DNA from: CAWGJC01 sp965276665
GTDB taxonomy: Bacteria; Pseudomonadota; Alphaproteobacteria; Acetobacterales; Acetobacteraceae
DNA: 64,000 nt
Assembly: GCA_965276665.1 (NCBI GenBank)
Contig: OZ255620.1
Coordinates: 3,224,001 to 3,288,000, forward strand
Direction: 5' to 3'
The notes below the pieces were generated by a model. The model made no database searches, had not been told where the DNA came from, and was given only the letters and a program-made list of their open reading frames with translations. The position numbers and the translations under genes are program-made. Below are positions 33,124 to 41,278 of this stretch, piece by piece (the first letter of the stretch is position 1; each line of letters starts with the position of its first letter).

Positions 33124-34194
33124 GTGAGCGCCTCCCTCACCGGGGATCCGCGGTTCTTCGCCCGCGGCGGCCCCTTCACGCTGGCGAAGGTGGCGGAAGC
33201 CGCCGGCGGCACCGCCCCGACGCGGGACCTGTCGCTGCTCGGCATCGCGCCGCTGCAGAGCGCGGGCCCGCAGGAGGTCAGCTTCCTCGACAACCGCCGC
33301 TACCTCCCGGCCTTGCTCGGGACGCGGGCCGGGGCGGTGATCGTGCATCCCGAGCTCGCCGAGCAGGTGCCGGCGGGGGGCGCCGCGATCGTCACGCCGG
33401 AACCCTATGCCGGCTGGGCGCGGGTGGCGGCGCTGTTCCATCCTCCGGCCCCGGCGACCCCCGGCATTCACCCCACCGCCCTGGTCGAGCCCGGGGCGGA
33501 GATCGACCCGAGTGCCGAGATCGGCGCGCTGGCGGTGATCGGCGCCGGCGCGTGGATCGGCCCGCGCTGCCGGATCGGGCCGCACACGGTGATCGGCCCC
33601 GGTGTGGTGATCGGCGCGGATTGCCGCATCGGCGCCCAGGTAAGCCTCAGCCATGCGTTGCTGGGCGCGCGGGTGAACCTGCTGCCGGGCGCGCGGATCG
33701 GCCAGGAGGGGTTCGGCTTTGCCCAGACCGGCACGGGTTTCCTGAGCGTTCCCCAGCTCGGCCGGGTGATTCTCGAGGATGACGTGGAGGTCGGCGCGAA
33801 CGCCACGATCGATCGCGGCTCGGCCCAGGACACGGTGATCGGCGCCGGCTCCCGCCTCGACAATATGGTGCAGATCGGGCACAACGTCCAAGTCGGCCGG
33901 CTCTGCGTGATCGTCTCGCAGGCCGGAATCTCGGGCTCAACGGTGGTCGAGGATTTCGTGCAGATCGGCGGCCAGGCCGGGCTGACGGGCCATCTCAGGA
34001 TCGGGCGGCGGGCGCGGATCGGCGCGCAGGCCGGGGTGATGGCGGATGTCCCCGCCGGCGCGGATGTGGTCGGAAGCCCGGCCGAGCCGCTGCGAAATTT
34101 CTTTCGCGGGGTCGCGGCACTGAGACGACTCACCCGTTCGACACGTAATACGGAAGGACGGCCCGGTGCGGCCGGCGAAGAGGAGACGGGCTGA
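33124..34194 (+). CDS. lpxD: UDP-3-O-acylglucosamine N-acyltransferase
   Basis: The 356-residue left-handed beta-helix acyltransferase carries out the third step of lipid A synthesis. It has an N-terminal uridine-binding domain (LGIAPLQSAGPQEVSFLDNR) and hexapeptide repeats from IHPTALVEPGAEIDPSAEIG. The catalytic-histidine region is around DNMVQIGHNVQVG. The GTG start at 33124 lies 19 nt after skp. Confidence 0.95.
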   Translation: MSASLTGDPRFFARGGPFTLAKVAEAAGGTAPTRDLSLLGIAPLQSAGPQEVSFLDNRRYLPALLGTRAGAVIVHPELAEQVPAGGAAIVTPEPYAGWARVAALFHPPAPATPGIHPTALVEPGAEIDPSAEIGALAVIGAGAWIGPRCRIGPHTVIGPGVVIGADCRIGAQVSLSHALLGARVNLLPGARIGQEGFGFAQTGTGFLSVPQLGRVILEDDVEVGANATIDRGSAQDTVIGAGSRLDNMVQIGHNVQVGRLCVIVSQAGISGSTVVEDFVQIGGQAGLTGHLRIGRRARIGAQAGVMADVPAGADVVGSPAEPLRNFFRGVAALRRLTRSTRNTEGRPGAAGEEETG

Positions 34195-34331
34195 CGACGA
34201 TGGACGGAGCGAGGATGGAGGAGGCGGCCGGGGCGACGCCGCACACGACACATGGCGCGGACGCGGCAAAGCCGGCGGCGCAAGGGTCCGGGCCGAACGG
34301 GTCAGGTGGTCCCGGCGCCAACGGGTCCGGG

Positions 34332-34385
34332 GACGTGTCGAGCCCCTCGGACATGTCGAGCCCCTCGGACATGTCGAGCCCTGGG
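34332..34385 (+). repeat. Three tandem 18-bp units upstream of or within fabZ
   Basis: The units GACGTGTCGAGCCCCTCG, GACATGTCGAGCCCCTCG and GACATGTCGAGCCCTGGG run head to tail. In the fabZ frame they would encode DVSSPS-DMSSPS-DMSSPG. Whether they are translated depends on which fabZ start is used. Confidence 0.85.
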
Positions 34386-34409
34386 GGATCCCCTGGGGAA
34401 TCGGCGGCC

Positions 34410-34871
34410 ATGGCCGAGAAGGGTGAGACCATCGATCTCGCCCGCATCATGCGCGCCATTCCGCACCGCTACCCGTTCCTGCTGATCGACCGGATCATCG
34501 AAATGCGCCGCAACCACTCGGCGATCGGCATCAAGAACGTCACGCTGAACGAGCATTATTTCTCGGGTCACTTCCCCGGCCACCCGGTCGTGCCGGCCGT
34601 GCTGATCATCGAGAGCATGGCGCAGACGGCCGGCGTGCTGGTCGTCGAGACGCTGGGGCCGGCGGTCGAGGGCCGCGTCGTCTATTTCATGACCGTCGAG
34701 AACGGCAAGTTCCGCCGGCCGGTGGTGCCGGGCGATCAGCTGATGATCCATGTCACCAAGATCCGCAGTCGTGGGATGGTGTGGAAATTCGGCGCGGTGG
34801 CCCGGGTGGACGGCGTGGCCGTGGCCGAGGCCGTGTTCTCCGCGATGATCATGGACAAGAAGACGGGCTGA
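34410..34871 (+). CDS. fabZ: 3-hydroxyacyl-[acyl-carrier-protein] dehydratase FabZ
   Basis: This 153-residue hot-dog-fold dehydratase of fatty acid synthesis is conventionally encoded between lpxD and lpxA. RIMRAIPHRYPFLLIDRI opens the domain. SGHFPGHPVVPAVLIIESMAQ carries the catalytic His and Glu. ATG 34410 gives the normal family length. The same frame is open from 34200, and ATG 34215 has a good GGAG site. That start would add about 65 low-complexity residues including an 18-bp repeat, so the true start is uncertain. Confidence 0.9.
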   Translation: MAEKGETIDLARIMRAIPHRYPFLLIDRIIEMRRNHSAIGIKNVTLNEHYFSGHFPGHPVVPAVLIIESMAQTAGVLVVETLGPAVEGRVVYFMTVENGKFRRPVVPGDQLMIHVTKIRSRGMVWKFGAVARVDGVAVAEAVFSAMIMDKKTG

Positions 34872-34937
34872 CGCGGCTCCGGCCGTCGGGTGCCCGGGCC
34901 GGAAAATCTCCTGCCCGGGCTGCCCGCCAAAATCCCG

Positions 34938-35011
34938 CCGGAAACACGTGGCAACAGAGCCCACCGGAAACACCCGGCAACAGAGCCCGCCGGAAACACC
35001 CAGCAACAGAG
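34938..35011 (+). repeat. Tandem 26-bp repeat in the fabZ-lpxA gap
   Basis: Units of the form CCGGAAACACCCGGCAACAG plus AGCCCG occur 2.8 times, starting at 34938, 34964 and 34990, with three or four substitutions between copies. It is non-coding as far as I can see and fills about a third of the 220-nt gap before lpxA. Confidence 0.85.
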
Positions 35012-35091
35012 ATTGAATTGGTCGCCGCGCGGCTCGCCCCCTAGGGTGCGCCGGTCCCGTGGCGGGGCGTTCAGCAACGGAAGGATGGCCG

Positions 35092-35991
35092 GTGGCGGCA
35101 GTTCTCGACATCCCGCAAACCGCGCAGGGCGGGTCTCCCAACGGGCATGCGGCCGCGCGGCAGGGCGCGCCCGCGGTGGATGGCCGGGCGGCCATTCACC
35201 CGGCGGCGATCGTCGCCCCTAGCGCGGTGATCGGCGCGGGCGCCGAGATCGGCCCCTGGTGCCAGATCGGGCCGGATGTGACGATCGAGGCGGGCGCGCG
35301 GCTCGTCTCGCATGTGGTGGTGGACGGGCATACGCGGATCGGCGCCGGCGCCGTGCTCTGGCCGTTCTGCACCATCGGCCTCGCGCCGCAGGACCTGAAA
35401 TACCGGGGCGAGCCGACGCGCTGCGAGATCGGCGCGCGCACCCAGATCCGCGAGCATTGCACCGTCCACCGCGGCACCGTGACCGGCACCGGGGTCACCC
35501 GCGTCGGCGCCGATTGCCTGCTGATGGCGGTGGTCCATGTCGCGCATGACTGCGCGCTCGGCGACGGGATCATCATCGCCAACAATGTGGTGATGGGCGG
35601 CCATGTCGAGATCGGCGACGGCGCGGTGATCGGCGGCGCGGCGGCGCTGCATCAATTCGTGCGGATCGGCCGCGGCGCGATGGTGGGCGGCGTCTCCGGC
35701 GTGGAGGCCGATGTGATCCCGTTCGGCAGCGTGATCGGCAATCGCGCGCGGCTGGCCGGGCTCAACATCCGCGGCCTGCGCCGCCGCGGGGCCGGCCATG
35801 CCGAGCTGCATCGGCTGCGGCAGGCGTTCCGCACGCTGTTCGGCGCTCCGGGCGCGTTCTCCGAACGGATCGCGGCGGTGCGCGCCGCGCATGGTGACGA
35901 TCCGCTGGTGGCCGAGATGCTCGCCTTTGTCGAGACCCCGAGCCGGCGCGGCCTGATCCGAGCGGCGATCGCCGTCGGGGATGACGAATAG
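35092..35991 (+). CDS. lpxA: UDP-N-acetylglucosamine acyltransferase
   Basis: The approximately 299-residue left-handed beta-helix enzyme performs the first committed step of lipid A synthesis. Hexapeptide repeats begin at IHPAAIVAPSAVIGAGAEIG. The catalytic histidine lies in MAVVHVAHDCALGD, and NNVVMGGHVEIGDGAVIGG and LNIRGLRRRG are diagnostic. The GTG at 35092 has AAGGA 6 nt upstream; the frame extends to 35059. The N-terminus carries about 25 extra residues compared with E. coli. Confidence 0.94.
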   Translation: MAAVLDIPQTAQGGSPNGHAAARQGAPAVDGRAAIHPAAIVAPSAVIGAGAEIGPWCQIGPDVTIEAGARLVSHVVVDGHTRIGAGAVLWPFCTIGLAPQDLKYRGEPTRCEIGARTQIREHCTVHRGTVTGTGVTRVGADCLLMAVVHVAHDCALGDGIIIANNVVMGGHVEIGDGAVIGGAAALHQFVRIGRGAMVGGVSGVEADVIPFGSVIGNRARLAGLNIRGLRRRGAGHAELHRLRQAFRTLFGAPGAFSERIAAVRAAHGDDPLVAEMLAFVETPSRRGLIRAAIAVGDDE

Positions 35992-36035
35992 GGCCTTCTC
36001 CTGCGACGCGCGTCGAGCAGCTTCAGTGACCAGTC

Positions 36036-36239
36036 TCAATGGACGGTGCCGGAGCCCGGAAAATTCTCGCCAAACGCCGCTTCGCGCTCGCAGATGCGCA
36101 GCACCCGGCGGATCGCCTTCACGGTCAGCGTCATGTTGACGAGCTCCGCCTCCTCGGCAAGCAGGCGCAGGCATTGCAGGATGCCGGACGGGCTCGCGGG
36201 GATGTCGCCTTCGCAATCGCTGTCGGGATCGTCGTCCAT
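36036..36239 (-). CDS. Small acidic protein of unknown function
   Basis: This 67-residue candidate begins MDDDPDSDCEGDIPASPSG and then forms a likely helical stretch (ILQCLRLLAEEAELVNMTLTVKAIRRVLRICE). It is on the opposite strand between lpxA and lpxI. It has a protein-like amphipathic pattern but no family I recognise. ATG 36239 is chosen; the upstream frame overlaps lpxI antisense and is not protein-like. The ribosome-binding site is weak. Confidence 0.5.
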   Translation of the reverse strand: MDDDPDSDCEGDIPASPSGILQCLRLLAEEAELVNMTLTVKAIRRVLRICEREAAFGENFPGSGTVH

Positions 36240-36308
36240 GCCGCGCTCGTCCGTGTCCTCGAGGGGTGAGTTTCGGGCGGACGCGTTGAGAACCGGTAAA
36301 CCGCCACA

Positions 36309-37214
36309 ATGACCGGGGCGCCGCGCGCGCTCGGCATATTGGCCGGCGGCGGCCCGCTGCCCGGTCAGGTGGCGAAGGCCGCGGCCGCGGCCGGGCGGCC
36401 CGTCTTCGTGCTCGGTTTCGAGGGGTTCGCCGAACCCGCGCCGATCGCTGCCTACGAGCACGAATTCGCCCGCCTCGGCGCCGCCGGCCGCATCCTGTCG
36501 CTGCTGCGCGCGCATGGCTGCCGGGATCTCGTGCTGATCGGCCCGGTGCGGCGGCCTTCCCTGCTCGACCTGCGGCCCGATGCCGAGGGCGCGCGCATCC
36601 TCGCCCGGATCGGCCGCGCCTTTTTCGCCGGCGATGACGGGCTGCTGGCGGCGATCGTGCGCGTGCTGGGCGATGAGGGATTTTCAGTGATCGGCGCGCA
36701 CGAGGTGCTGCGCGAGGCGGTCGGCGCGTCCGGTGTGCGCGGCAGGGTGGAGCCGGATGCGCAGGCGATGGCCGATATCGCCCGCGGCGTGGCGGTGACC
36801 CGCGCGCTCGGCGCCGTCGATGTCGGGCAGGGCTGCGTGGTGCAGCAGGGGGTCGTGCTCTCGGTGGAGGCGATCGAGGGCACCGATGCGATGCTCGCGC
36901 GGGCAGCCGGCCTGCGCCGCCCCGGGCTCGGCGGCGTGCTGGTGAAGCTGGTCAAGCCCGGGCAGGAGCGTCGCGCGGATCTGCCGACCATCGGCCCGGG
37001 GACGCTCCGGGCCGCCGCCGCCGCCGGCTTGCGCGGCGTCGCCTTTGAGGCGGGCGGGACGTTGCTGACCGACCCGGCCGGCTCGGCGGCGGCGGCCGAC
37101 GCGGCGGGGCTTTTCCTGATCGGGATCGAGCCGGATAATACCGGCTTCCAAGGAGGACACGATGGCCCAGGCGCAGATGCTGCACACGATGGTTCGCACC
37201 AAGAACCTGGATAA
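36309..37214 (+). CDS. lpxI: UDP-2,3-diacylglucosamine pyrophosphatase LpxI
   Basis: LpxI, used by alphaproteobacteria in place of LpxH, cleaves UDP-diacylglucosamine to lipid X. The approximately 300-residue product shows LGILAGGGPLPGQVAKAA at the start, DLVLIGPVRRPSL, and a C-terminal DUF1009 domain with QGCVVQQGVVLSVEAIEGTD and RRADLPTIGPGTL. Its last about 17 codons overlap gloA. The tail there (GPGADAAHDGSHQEPG) does not look conserved. lpxB, the next pathway gene, is not adjacent. Confidence 0.93.
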   Translation: MTGAPRALGILAGGGPLPGQVAKAAAAAGRPVFVLGFEGFAEPAPIAAYEHEFARLGAAGRILSLLRAHGCRDLVLIGPVRRPSLLDLRPDAEGARILARIGRAFFAGDDGLLAAIVRVLGDEGFSVIGAHEVLREAVGASGVRGRVEPDAQAMADIARGVAVTRALGAVDVGQGCVVQQGVVLSVEAIEGTDAMLARAAGLRRPGLGGVLVKLVKPGQERRADLPTIGPGTLRAAAAAGLRGVAFEAGGTLLTDPAGSAAAADAAGLFLIGIEPDNTGFQGGHDGPGADAAHDGSHQEPG

Positions 37215-37557
37215 GAGCGTCGAATTCTACACCCATGTGCTCGGGATGAAGGAGTTGCGCCGCCGCGAGGTGCCGGAGGGCAAATACACGCTCGCCTTCG
37301 TCGGCTACGGCAGCAACCCGGAGCATCACGAGATCGAGCTCACCTACAATTGGGGCGATGATTCCGGCTACGAGCTGGGCACCGGCTTCGGCCATTTCGC
37401 GGTCGGCGTGCCCGACGTGGCCGCCACCTGCGAGGCGGTGAAGAAAGCCGGCGGCAAGGTGACGCGCGAGGCCGGGCCGGTGAAGTTCGGCACCACGATC
37501 ATCGCCTTCGTCGAGGATCCGGACGGCTACAAGATCGAGCTCGTTCAGCGCAGCTGA
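37162..37557 (+). CDS. gloA: Lactoylglutathione lyase (glyoxalase I)
   Basis: The 131-residue metalloenzyme isomerises the methylglyoxal-glutathione hemithioacetal. It shows LHTMVRTKNLDKSVEFYTHVLGMKEL, HEIELTYNWG, GFGHFAVGVPDV and FVEDPDGYKIELVQ, with metal ligands His, Glu, His, Glu. The start ATG 37162 is preceded by a near-perfect AAGGAGGACACG site lying inside lpxI, a 53-nt overlap. Confidence 0.95.
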   Translation: MAQAQMLHTMVRTKNLDKSVEFYTHVLGMKELRRREVPEGKYTLAFVGYGSNPEHHEIELTYNWGDDSGYELGTGFGHFAVGVPDVAATCEAVKKAGGKVTREAGPVKFGTTIIAFVEDPDGYKIELVQRS

Positions 37558-37563
37558 AGGTCC

Positions 37564-37587
37564 CGGCGCCGCCTTCGGGGGGCGCCG
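37564..37587 (+). terminator. Possible hairpin after gloA
   Basis: CGGCGCC (37564-37570) pairs with GGCGCCG (37581-37587) around a ten-base loop, 7 nt after the gloA stop. No clear T-run follows (CTTCCCCTTATGG), so it may only attenuate before the next gene. Confidence 0.35.
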
Positions 37588-37596
37588 CTTCCCCTT

Positions 37597-38949
37597 ATGG
37601 CCAGATTGCCTTTCGCCGGACCTGGCGACCCGCTCGGCCGAAAGCGGGTGCGGATCGGCGTGACCGGGCTCGCGCGCGCGGGAAAGACGGCGTTTCTCAC
37701 CTCGGTCGCGGCCAATCTGCGCGCGCTCGGCGCAGGGCGGGCGAGCCTGCCAGATATGTCCGCGCTGCTCGGCGGCCGGCGCATCCTGGTGGCCTCGGCG
37801 GAGGCCGGGGCGAGCGGGCTGCCGCGCTTCGACGCCACCGCGCATCTCGCCGCGCTGGCCGCCGACCCGCCGCGCTGGCCGGACCGCACGCAGGCCGTCT
37901 CGCTGCTGGCGCTCGACCTCACCGTCTCGCGACGGCGGGATTTCCTGCCGTCCCGCCACGTCACGCTCGAATTCCTCGACTATCCCGGCGAATGGCTGCT
38001 CGACCTCTCCTTGCTGCGGGAGGATTTTTCGATGTGGTCCGCCCGCGTGCTGCGCCGGCTCGAGGGCGCGCCGCCGGCCCCGGTGCGGGATTTTCTCGCC
38101 TTCGCCCGAGGGTTGCCAGCGGGGGCGCCGGACTCCGAGGCGCTTGCGGCGACCGGGCACCGGCTCTACCGGGCCGCGCTGCGCCGCCTGCGCGACGAGG
38201 CCGGGCTCTCCCTGCTGCAGCCCGGCAGGTTCCTGATGCCGCCCCCCGGGCCGGAGCCGCCCTGGATGGAATTCTTCCCGATGGTCGGGGCCGGTGGCCT
38301 CGCGCACCTGCTGCGACGGCGGTTCGACGCCTATCGCGACGCGGTGCGCGACGATCTCGCCGCACCGATGTTCGGCGACCTCGATCGGCTGGTGGTGCTG
38401 GCCGATCTGCTGGGTGCGCTCGCCGCTGGGCCGGCGGCCTTTGGCGATGCCGGGGCCGCGCTCGCCGATGCGGCGGCCGCCTTGCGGTGGCGGCGCGGCT
38501 GGGGCGAGACGCTGACCGCGCTGCTCCGCCTTCGGGCGCCCCCGCGCACGATCGGGCGCGTGGCCTTCGCGGCGACGAAAGCCGACCATGTCGCCGCCCG
38601 GCAGCGCGGCAACCTCGTCGCCCTTGCCCGGCACATCACCGGCCTGCCGGCGAATACGGGAGAGACCGCCGCCTTCGCCATCGCCGCCGTGCGCTGCACG
38701 GAGGATTTCGTCTGGTCGCTGGACGGGCGCCCGGTTTCGGCGGTGCGCGGCCGGGTGCTCGGCGAGCAGAGCCTGACGCGGTCCTATCCTGGCGAGGTGC
38801 CGGACGCACCCCCAGATGACGGTTTCTGGGCGCACCGGTTTCTGCGCCTACCGGATTTCGAGCCGATGCGTCCGGCCGGCGATGGCGGCGTGCCGCAGAT
38901 CGGGCTCGACGCGCTGCTCGCCTTCCTGCTCCAGGATGTGCTCGCATGA
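37597..38949 (+). CDS. ycjX: YcjX-like P-loop NTPase
   Basis: The 450-residue protein of the YcjX/DUF463 family has an N-terminal P-loop (RIGVTGLARAGKTAFLTSVAANL) and a Walker B-like EFLDYPGEWLLDL. RVAFAATKADHVAARQRGNL occupies the guanine-specificity position. The family is stress-associated and is paired with YcjF, encoded next with a 4-nt overlap. The biochemical role is not established. Confidence 0.85.
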   Translation: MARLPFAGPGDPLGRKRVRIGVTGLARAGKTAFLTSVAANLRALGAGRASLPDMSALLGGRRILVASAEAGASGLPRFDATAHLAALAADPPRWPDRTQAVSLLALDLTVSRRRDFLPSRHVTLEFLDYPGEWLLDLSLLREDFSMWSARVLRRLEGAPPAPVRDFLAFARGLPAGAPDSEALAATGHRLYRAALRRLRDEAGLSLLQPGRFLMPPPGPEPPWMEFFPMVGAGGLAHLLRRRFDAYRDAVRDDLAAPMFGDLDRLVVLADLLGALAAGPAAFGDAGAALADAAAALRWRRGWGETLTALLRLRAPPRTIGRVAFAATKADHVAARQRGNLVALARHITGLPANTGETAAFAIAAVRCTEDFVWSLDGRPVSAVRGRVLGEQSLTRSYPGEVPDAPPDDGFWAHRFLRLPDFEPMRPAGDGGVPQIGLDALLAFLLQDVLA

Positions 38950-39839
38950 CCGACCGCACGATCCCCGCCCCGGCCCAAGCGCGTGACCGCGTGCTGCCCG
39001 AACCGCGCATCGAAGTGGAGGAGGCGGCTGCCTCGCGCCTCGCCGCGGTGCCGCTGCCGCCGGCCCCGCAACCCGCGCTGCCGCCGCGCCTGCCGCTGAC
39101 GCTGGCCGGCCTCCTGCTGCTCCTGATCGGGCTGCCGGCGCTGTGGACGGCCGATTTCGTCGCCGCGCAGTTCGACCGGGCGGGCGGGCTCGGCTGGCTC
39201 ACCCTCGCGGTGGCGGTGGCCGGGTTCGGGATGATCGGCGCGGCGGTGCTGCGGGAATTGCGCGGATTGTTCTCGCTCGGCACGGTGGACCGGCTGCGCG
39301 CCGCGCTGGCCAGCGGCGAGGCGGCGCGGGTGCGGGCGGCGGCGCGGCACTGGGCGCGGATGCTGCCGGATGGCGCGGCGGTGCTGCCGGCGCTGGAAGC
39401 GGCCGATACGCCTGATTCGGTGCTCGCCCTGCTGCGGGCGGGGCCGGGCGCGCGGCTGCGCACGGCGGCGGAGGCGCTCGGGCGGGACGCGGCGCTGCAA
39501 TCGGCGGCGATGGTCGCGGCGGTGCCGTCGCCGGCCTTCGATGGGCTGGCCCTGGCCTGGCGCGGCCTCCGCCTGGTGCGGCAGGTCGCCGCGTTGCACG
39601 GGTTGCGGCCTGGCCTGTTCGGCACGCTCGCACTGCTGCGGCGCACCGCCCTCGCGGCCGCCTCGGTCGCCGCCGCCGAGATGGCGGTGAACGCGGCGGC
39701 GCACGGACTGCTCAATCACCCCTTGCTGGCGAAAGTTCTGGGCGATGTCGCCGGCGCCGGGGTGGCGGCGCGGCGGATGATCGTGCTGGCCCGGGCGGCG
39801 GAGGCGGCGTGCACTCCGCTGCCGCCCGGATCGGCGTGA
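38946..39839 (+). CDS. ycjF: YcjF-like (DUF697/TIGR01620) membrane protein
   Basis: The 297-residue partner of YcjX has a polar N-terminus and two hydrophobic hairpin segments (LTLAGLLLLLIGLPALWTADFVAAQF and GWLTLAVAVAGFGMIGAAVLRELRG). A C-terminal Ala-rich helical domain follows (LRPGLFGTLALLRRTALAAA). The ATG overlaps the ycjX stop (ATGA). Confidence 0.82.
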   Translation: MTDRTIPAPAQARDRVLPEPRIEVEEAAASRLAAVPLPPAPQPALPPRLPLTLAGLLLLLIGLPALWTADFVAAQFDRAGGLGWLTLAVAVAGFGMIGAAVLRELRGLFSLGTVDRLRAALASGEAARVRAAARHWARMLPDGAAVLPALEAADTPDSVLALLRAGPGARLRTAAEALGRDAALQSAAMVAAVPSPAFDGLALAWRGLRLVRQVAALHGLRPGLFGTLALLRRTALAAASVAAAEMAVNAAAHGLLNHPLLAKVLGDVAGAGVAARRMIVLARAAEAACTPLPPGSA

Positions 39840-39865
39840 TTCTCGCGGCCTCCGGATGGGCCGGC

Positions 39866-40444
39866 CTAAGCCTCGATCCAGTAGCGCCGCGTCATCACCC
39901 GTTGATAGAGCGGGTGCGGCGCCAGCGCCTCCAGCACGCCGCCATGCGCCTCGATGATGCGCGCGGAGGCGACATTGTCGTCGCGGCAGGTGAGCAGCAG
40001 CCGGCCGATCCCGTTCTCCTGCATGTGCGCGATCGCGAGCGTCAGCGCGAGATGGCCGAAGCCGCGACGACGCAGGCCGGGCCGGATCTCGTAGCCGATA
40101 TGGCCGCCCCACAGGCGCAGTCCTTCGTTGAGGCCGTAGCGCACGCCTGTGCGGCCGATGAAATGCGGGCCGGAGACCAGCCAGAAATGCGCGAACCGCA
40201 CTTTCGCGATCCGCCGCCCGTCCGCGAGGTACATCGCCCCACCCTGCGCGTTCAGCGAGGCGATATGCGGTGCGGGATCGGCGGCGATCGCGGCAAGCCG
40301 GGCGGCATCCGGCGCCGGGCTTTCGCTGCTGTCGCAGAACCCTTCGCCGAGCGCTGCGAGATAGCCCTCCGTGAAGGCCGGATCCGGCAGGATGAGGCGC
40401 GCGGCGCCCGGCTCGGGATGAGGATCGGGCTCGTCCATGGTCAT
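39866..40444 (-). CDS. GNAT-family N-acetyltransferase
   Basis: The 192-residue protein has the GNAT acetyl-CoA site in YEIRPGLRRRGFGHLALTLAIAHMQ (RxxGxG/A) and LLLTCRDDNVASARIIEAHGGVLE at the C-terminal end, followed by RYWIEA. The substrate is unknown. ATG 40444 overlaps the ruvX stop (ATGA), so the pair is co-translated on the minus strand. Confidence 0.85.
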   Translation of the reverse strand: MTMDEPDPHPEPGAARLILPDPAFTEGYLAALGEGFCDSSESPAPDAARLAAIAADPAPHIASLNAQGGAMYLADGRRIAKVRFAHFWLVSGPHFIGRTGVRYGLNEGLRLWGGHIGYEIRPGLRRRGFGHLALTLAIAHMQENGIGRLLLTCRDDNVASARIIEAHGGVLEALAPHPLYQRVMTRRYWIEA

Positions 40445-40920
40445 GCATGATCCGCCGGCGGCCGGCTCGCGTCGAGCGCGGCCTGCAGCATGTAGGCCGC
40501 GGCGGCGCGGTCGACCACTTCGGCGCGGCGGCGGCGGGTGAGATCGGCCTCGCCGATCAGCATCCGGTTCACCGCCGCCGAGGAGAGCCGCTCGTCGAAA
40601 TTCGCCGCCGGCAATCCGGTCGCCTCGGCCAGGGCGAGCGTCCAGTCCCGCGCCGATTGCGCCGCCGGGCCGAGCGTGCCGTCGAGCGAGAGCGGCAGCC
40701 CGACCACGAGGCCGCCCGCCCCCTCCTTGATCGCGATCCGGCTGATCTCCCCGGCATTGGCGCCGAGCTTGCCGCGCCGCAGGCTGCCATAGGGGCTGGC
40801 GAGCAGGCAGGACACATCGGAGAGGGCGAGGCCGATCACCCGCGCGCCGGGGTCGATCCCGAGCAGCCGCGCGCCCTTCGCGAGGCGCGCGCGCAGCTCC
40901 GCCATGTTGAAGACTGCCAT
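40441..40920 (-). CDS. ruvX: Putative pre-16S rRNA nuclease (RuvX/YqgF)
   Basis: The 159-residue RNase H-fold protein has LLGIDPGARVIGLALSD with the catalytic Asp near residue 23, VVGLPLSLDGTLGPAAQ, and FDERLSSAAVNRML with the second acidic site. It matures the 16S rRNA 5' end. A divergent 70-nt gap separates it from gatC. Confidence 0.93.
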   Translation of the reverse strand: MAVFNMAELRARLAKGARLLGIDPGARVIGLALSDVSCLLASPYGSLRRGKLGANAGEISRIAIKEGAGGLVVGLPLSLDGTLGPAAQSARDWTLALAEATGLPAANFDERLSSAAVNRMLIGEADLTRRRRAEVVDRAAAAYMLQAALDASRPPADHA

Positions 40921-40990
40921 GGCCGTCGTTATGGTCCGCCGCCTCCGGCGCCGCCAGAGAGTGTCTCAGGGAACCCACGAAGGAATGCCG

Positions 40991-41278
40991 ATGTCGCTCG
41001 ACCCCGCGACCGTCCGCCGCATCGCCAAGCTCGCCCGCATCCGCCTCGAGGAGGCGGAGGTCGCACAGCTGCAGGACGAGCTCAACGGCATCCTCGGCTG
41101 GATCGAGCAACTCGACGAGGTGGATGTCGACGGCGTCGAGCCGCTGGCCGGTTCGGCCGCGATGGCGCTCCGCATGCGCGAGGATGTGGTGACCGATGGC
41201 GGCGCCGCGGAGATCGTGCTCGGCAACGCGCCGGAGCGTGCCGGCGCGTTCTTCACCGTGCCGAAAGTGGTGGAATGA
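40991..41278 (+). CDS. gatC: Asp/Glu-tRNA amidotransferase subunit C
   Basis: The 95-residue small subunit stabilises GatA in the GatCAB transamidosome, which makes Gln-tRNA and/or Asn-tRNA by amidation. It has VRRIAKLARIRLEEAEVAQLQDELNGIL and the C-terminal AGAFFTVPKVVE. ATG 40991 has AAGGA 6 nt upstream, which decides it over ATG 40985 and longer frames. It overlaps gatA by 4 nt (ATGA). Confidence 0.95.
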   Translation: MSLDPATVRRIAKLARIRLEEAEVAQLQDELNGILGWIEQLDEVDVDGVEPLAGSAAMALRMREDVVTDGGAAEIVLGNAPERAGAFFTVPKVVE

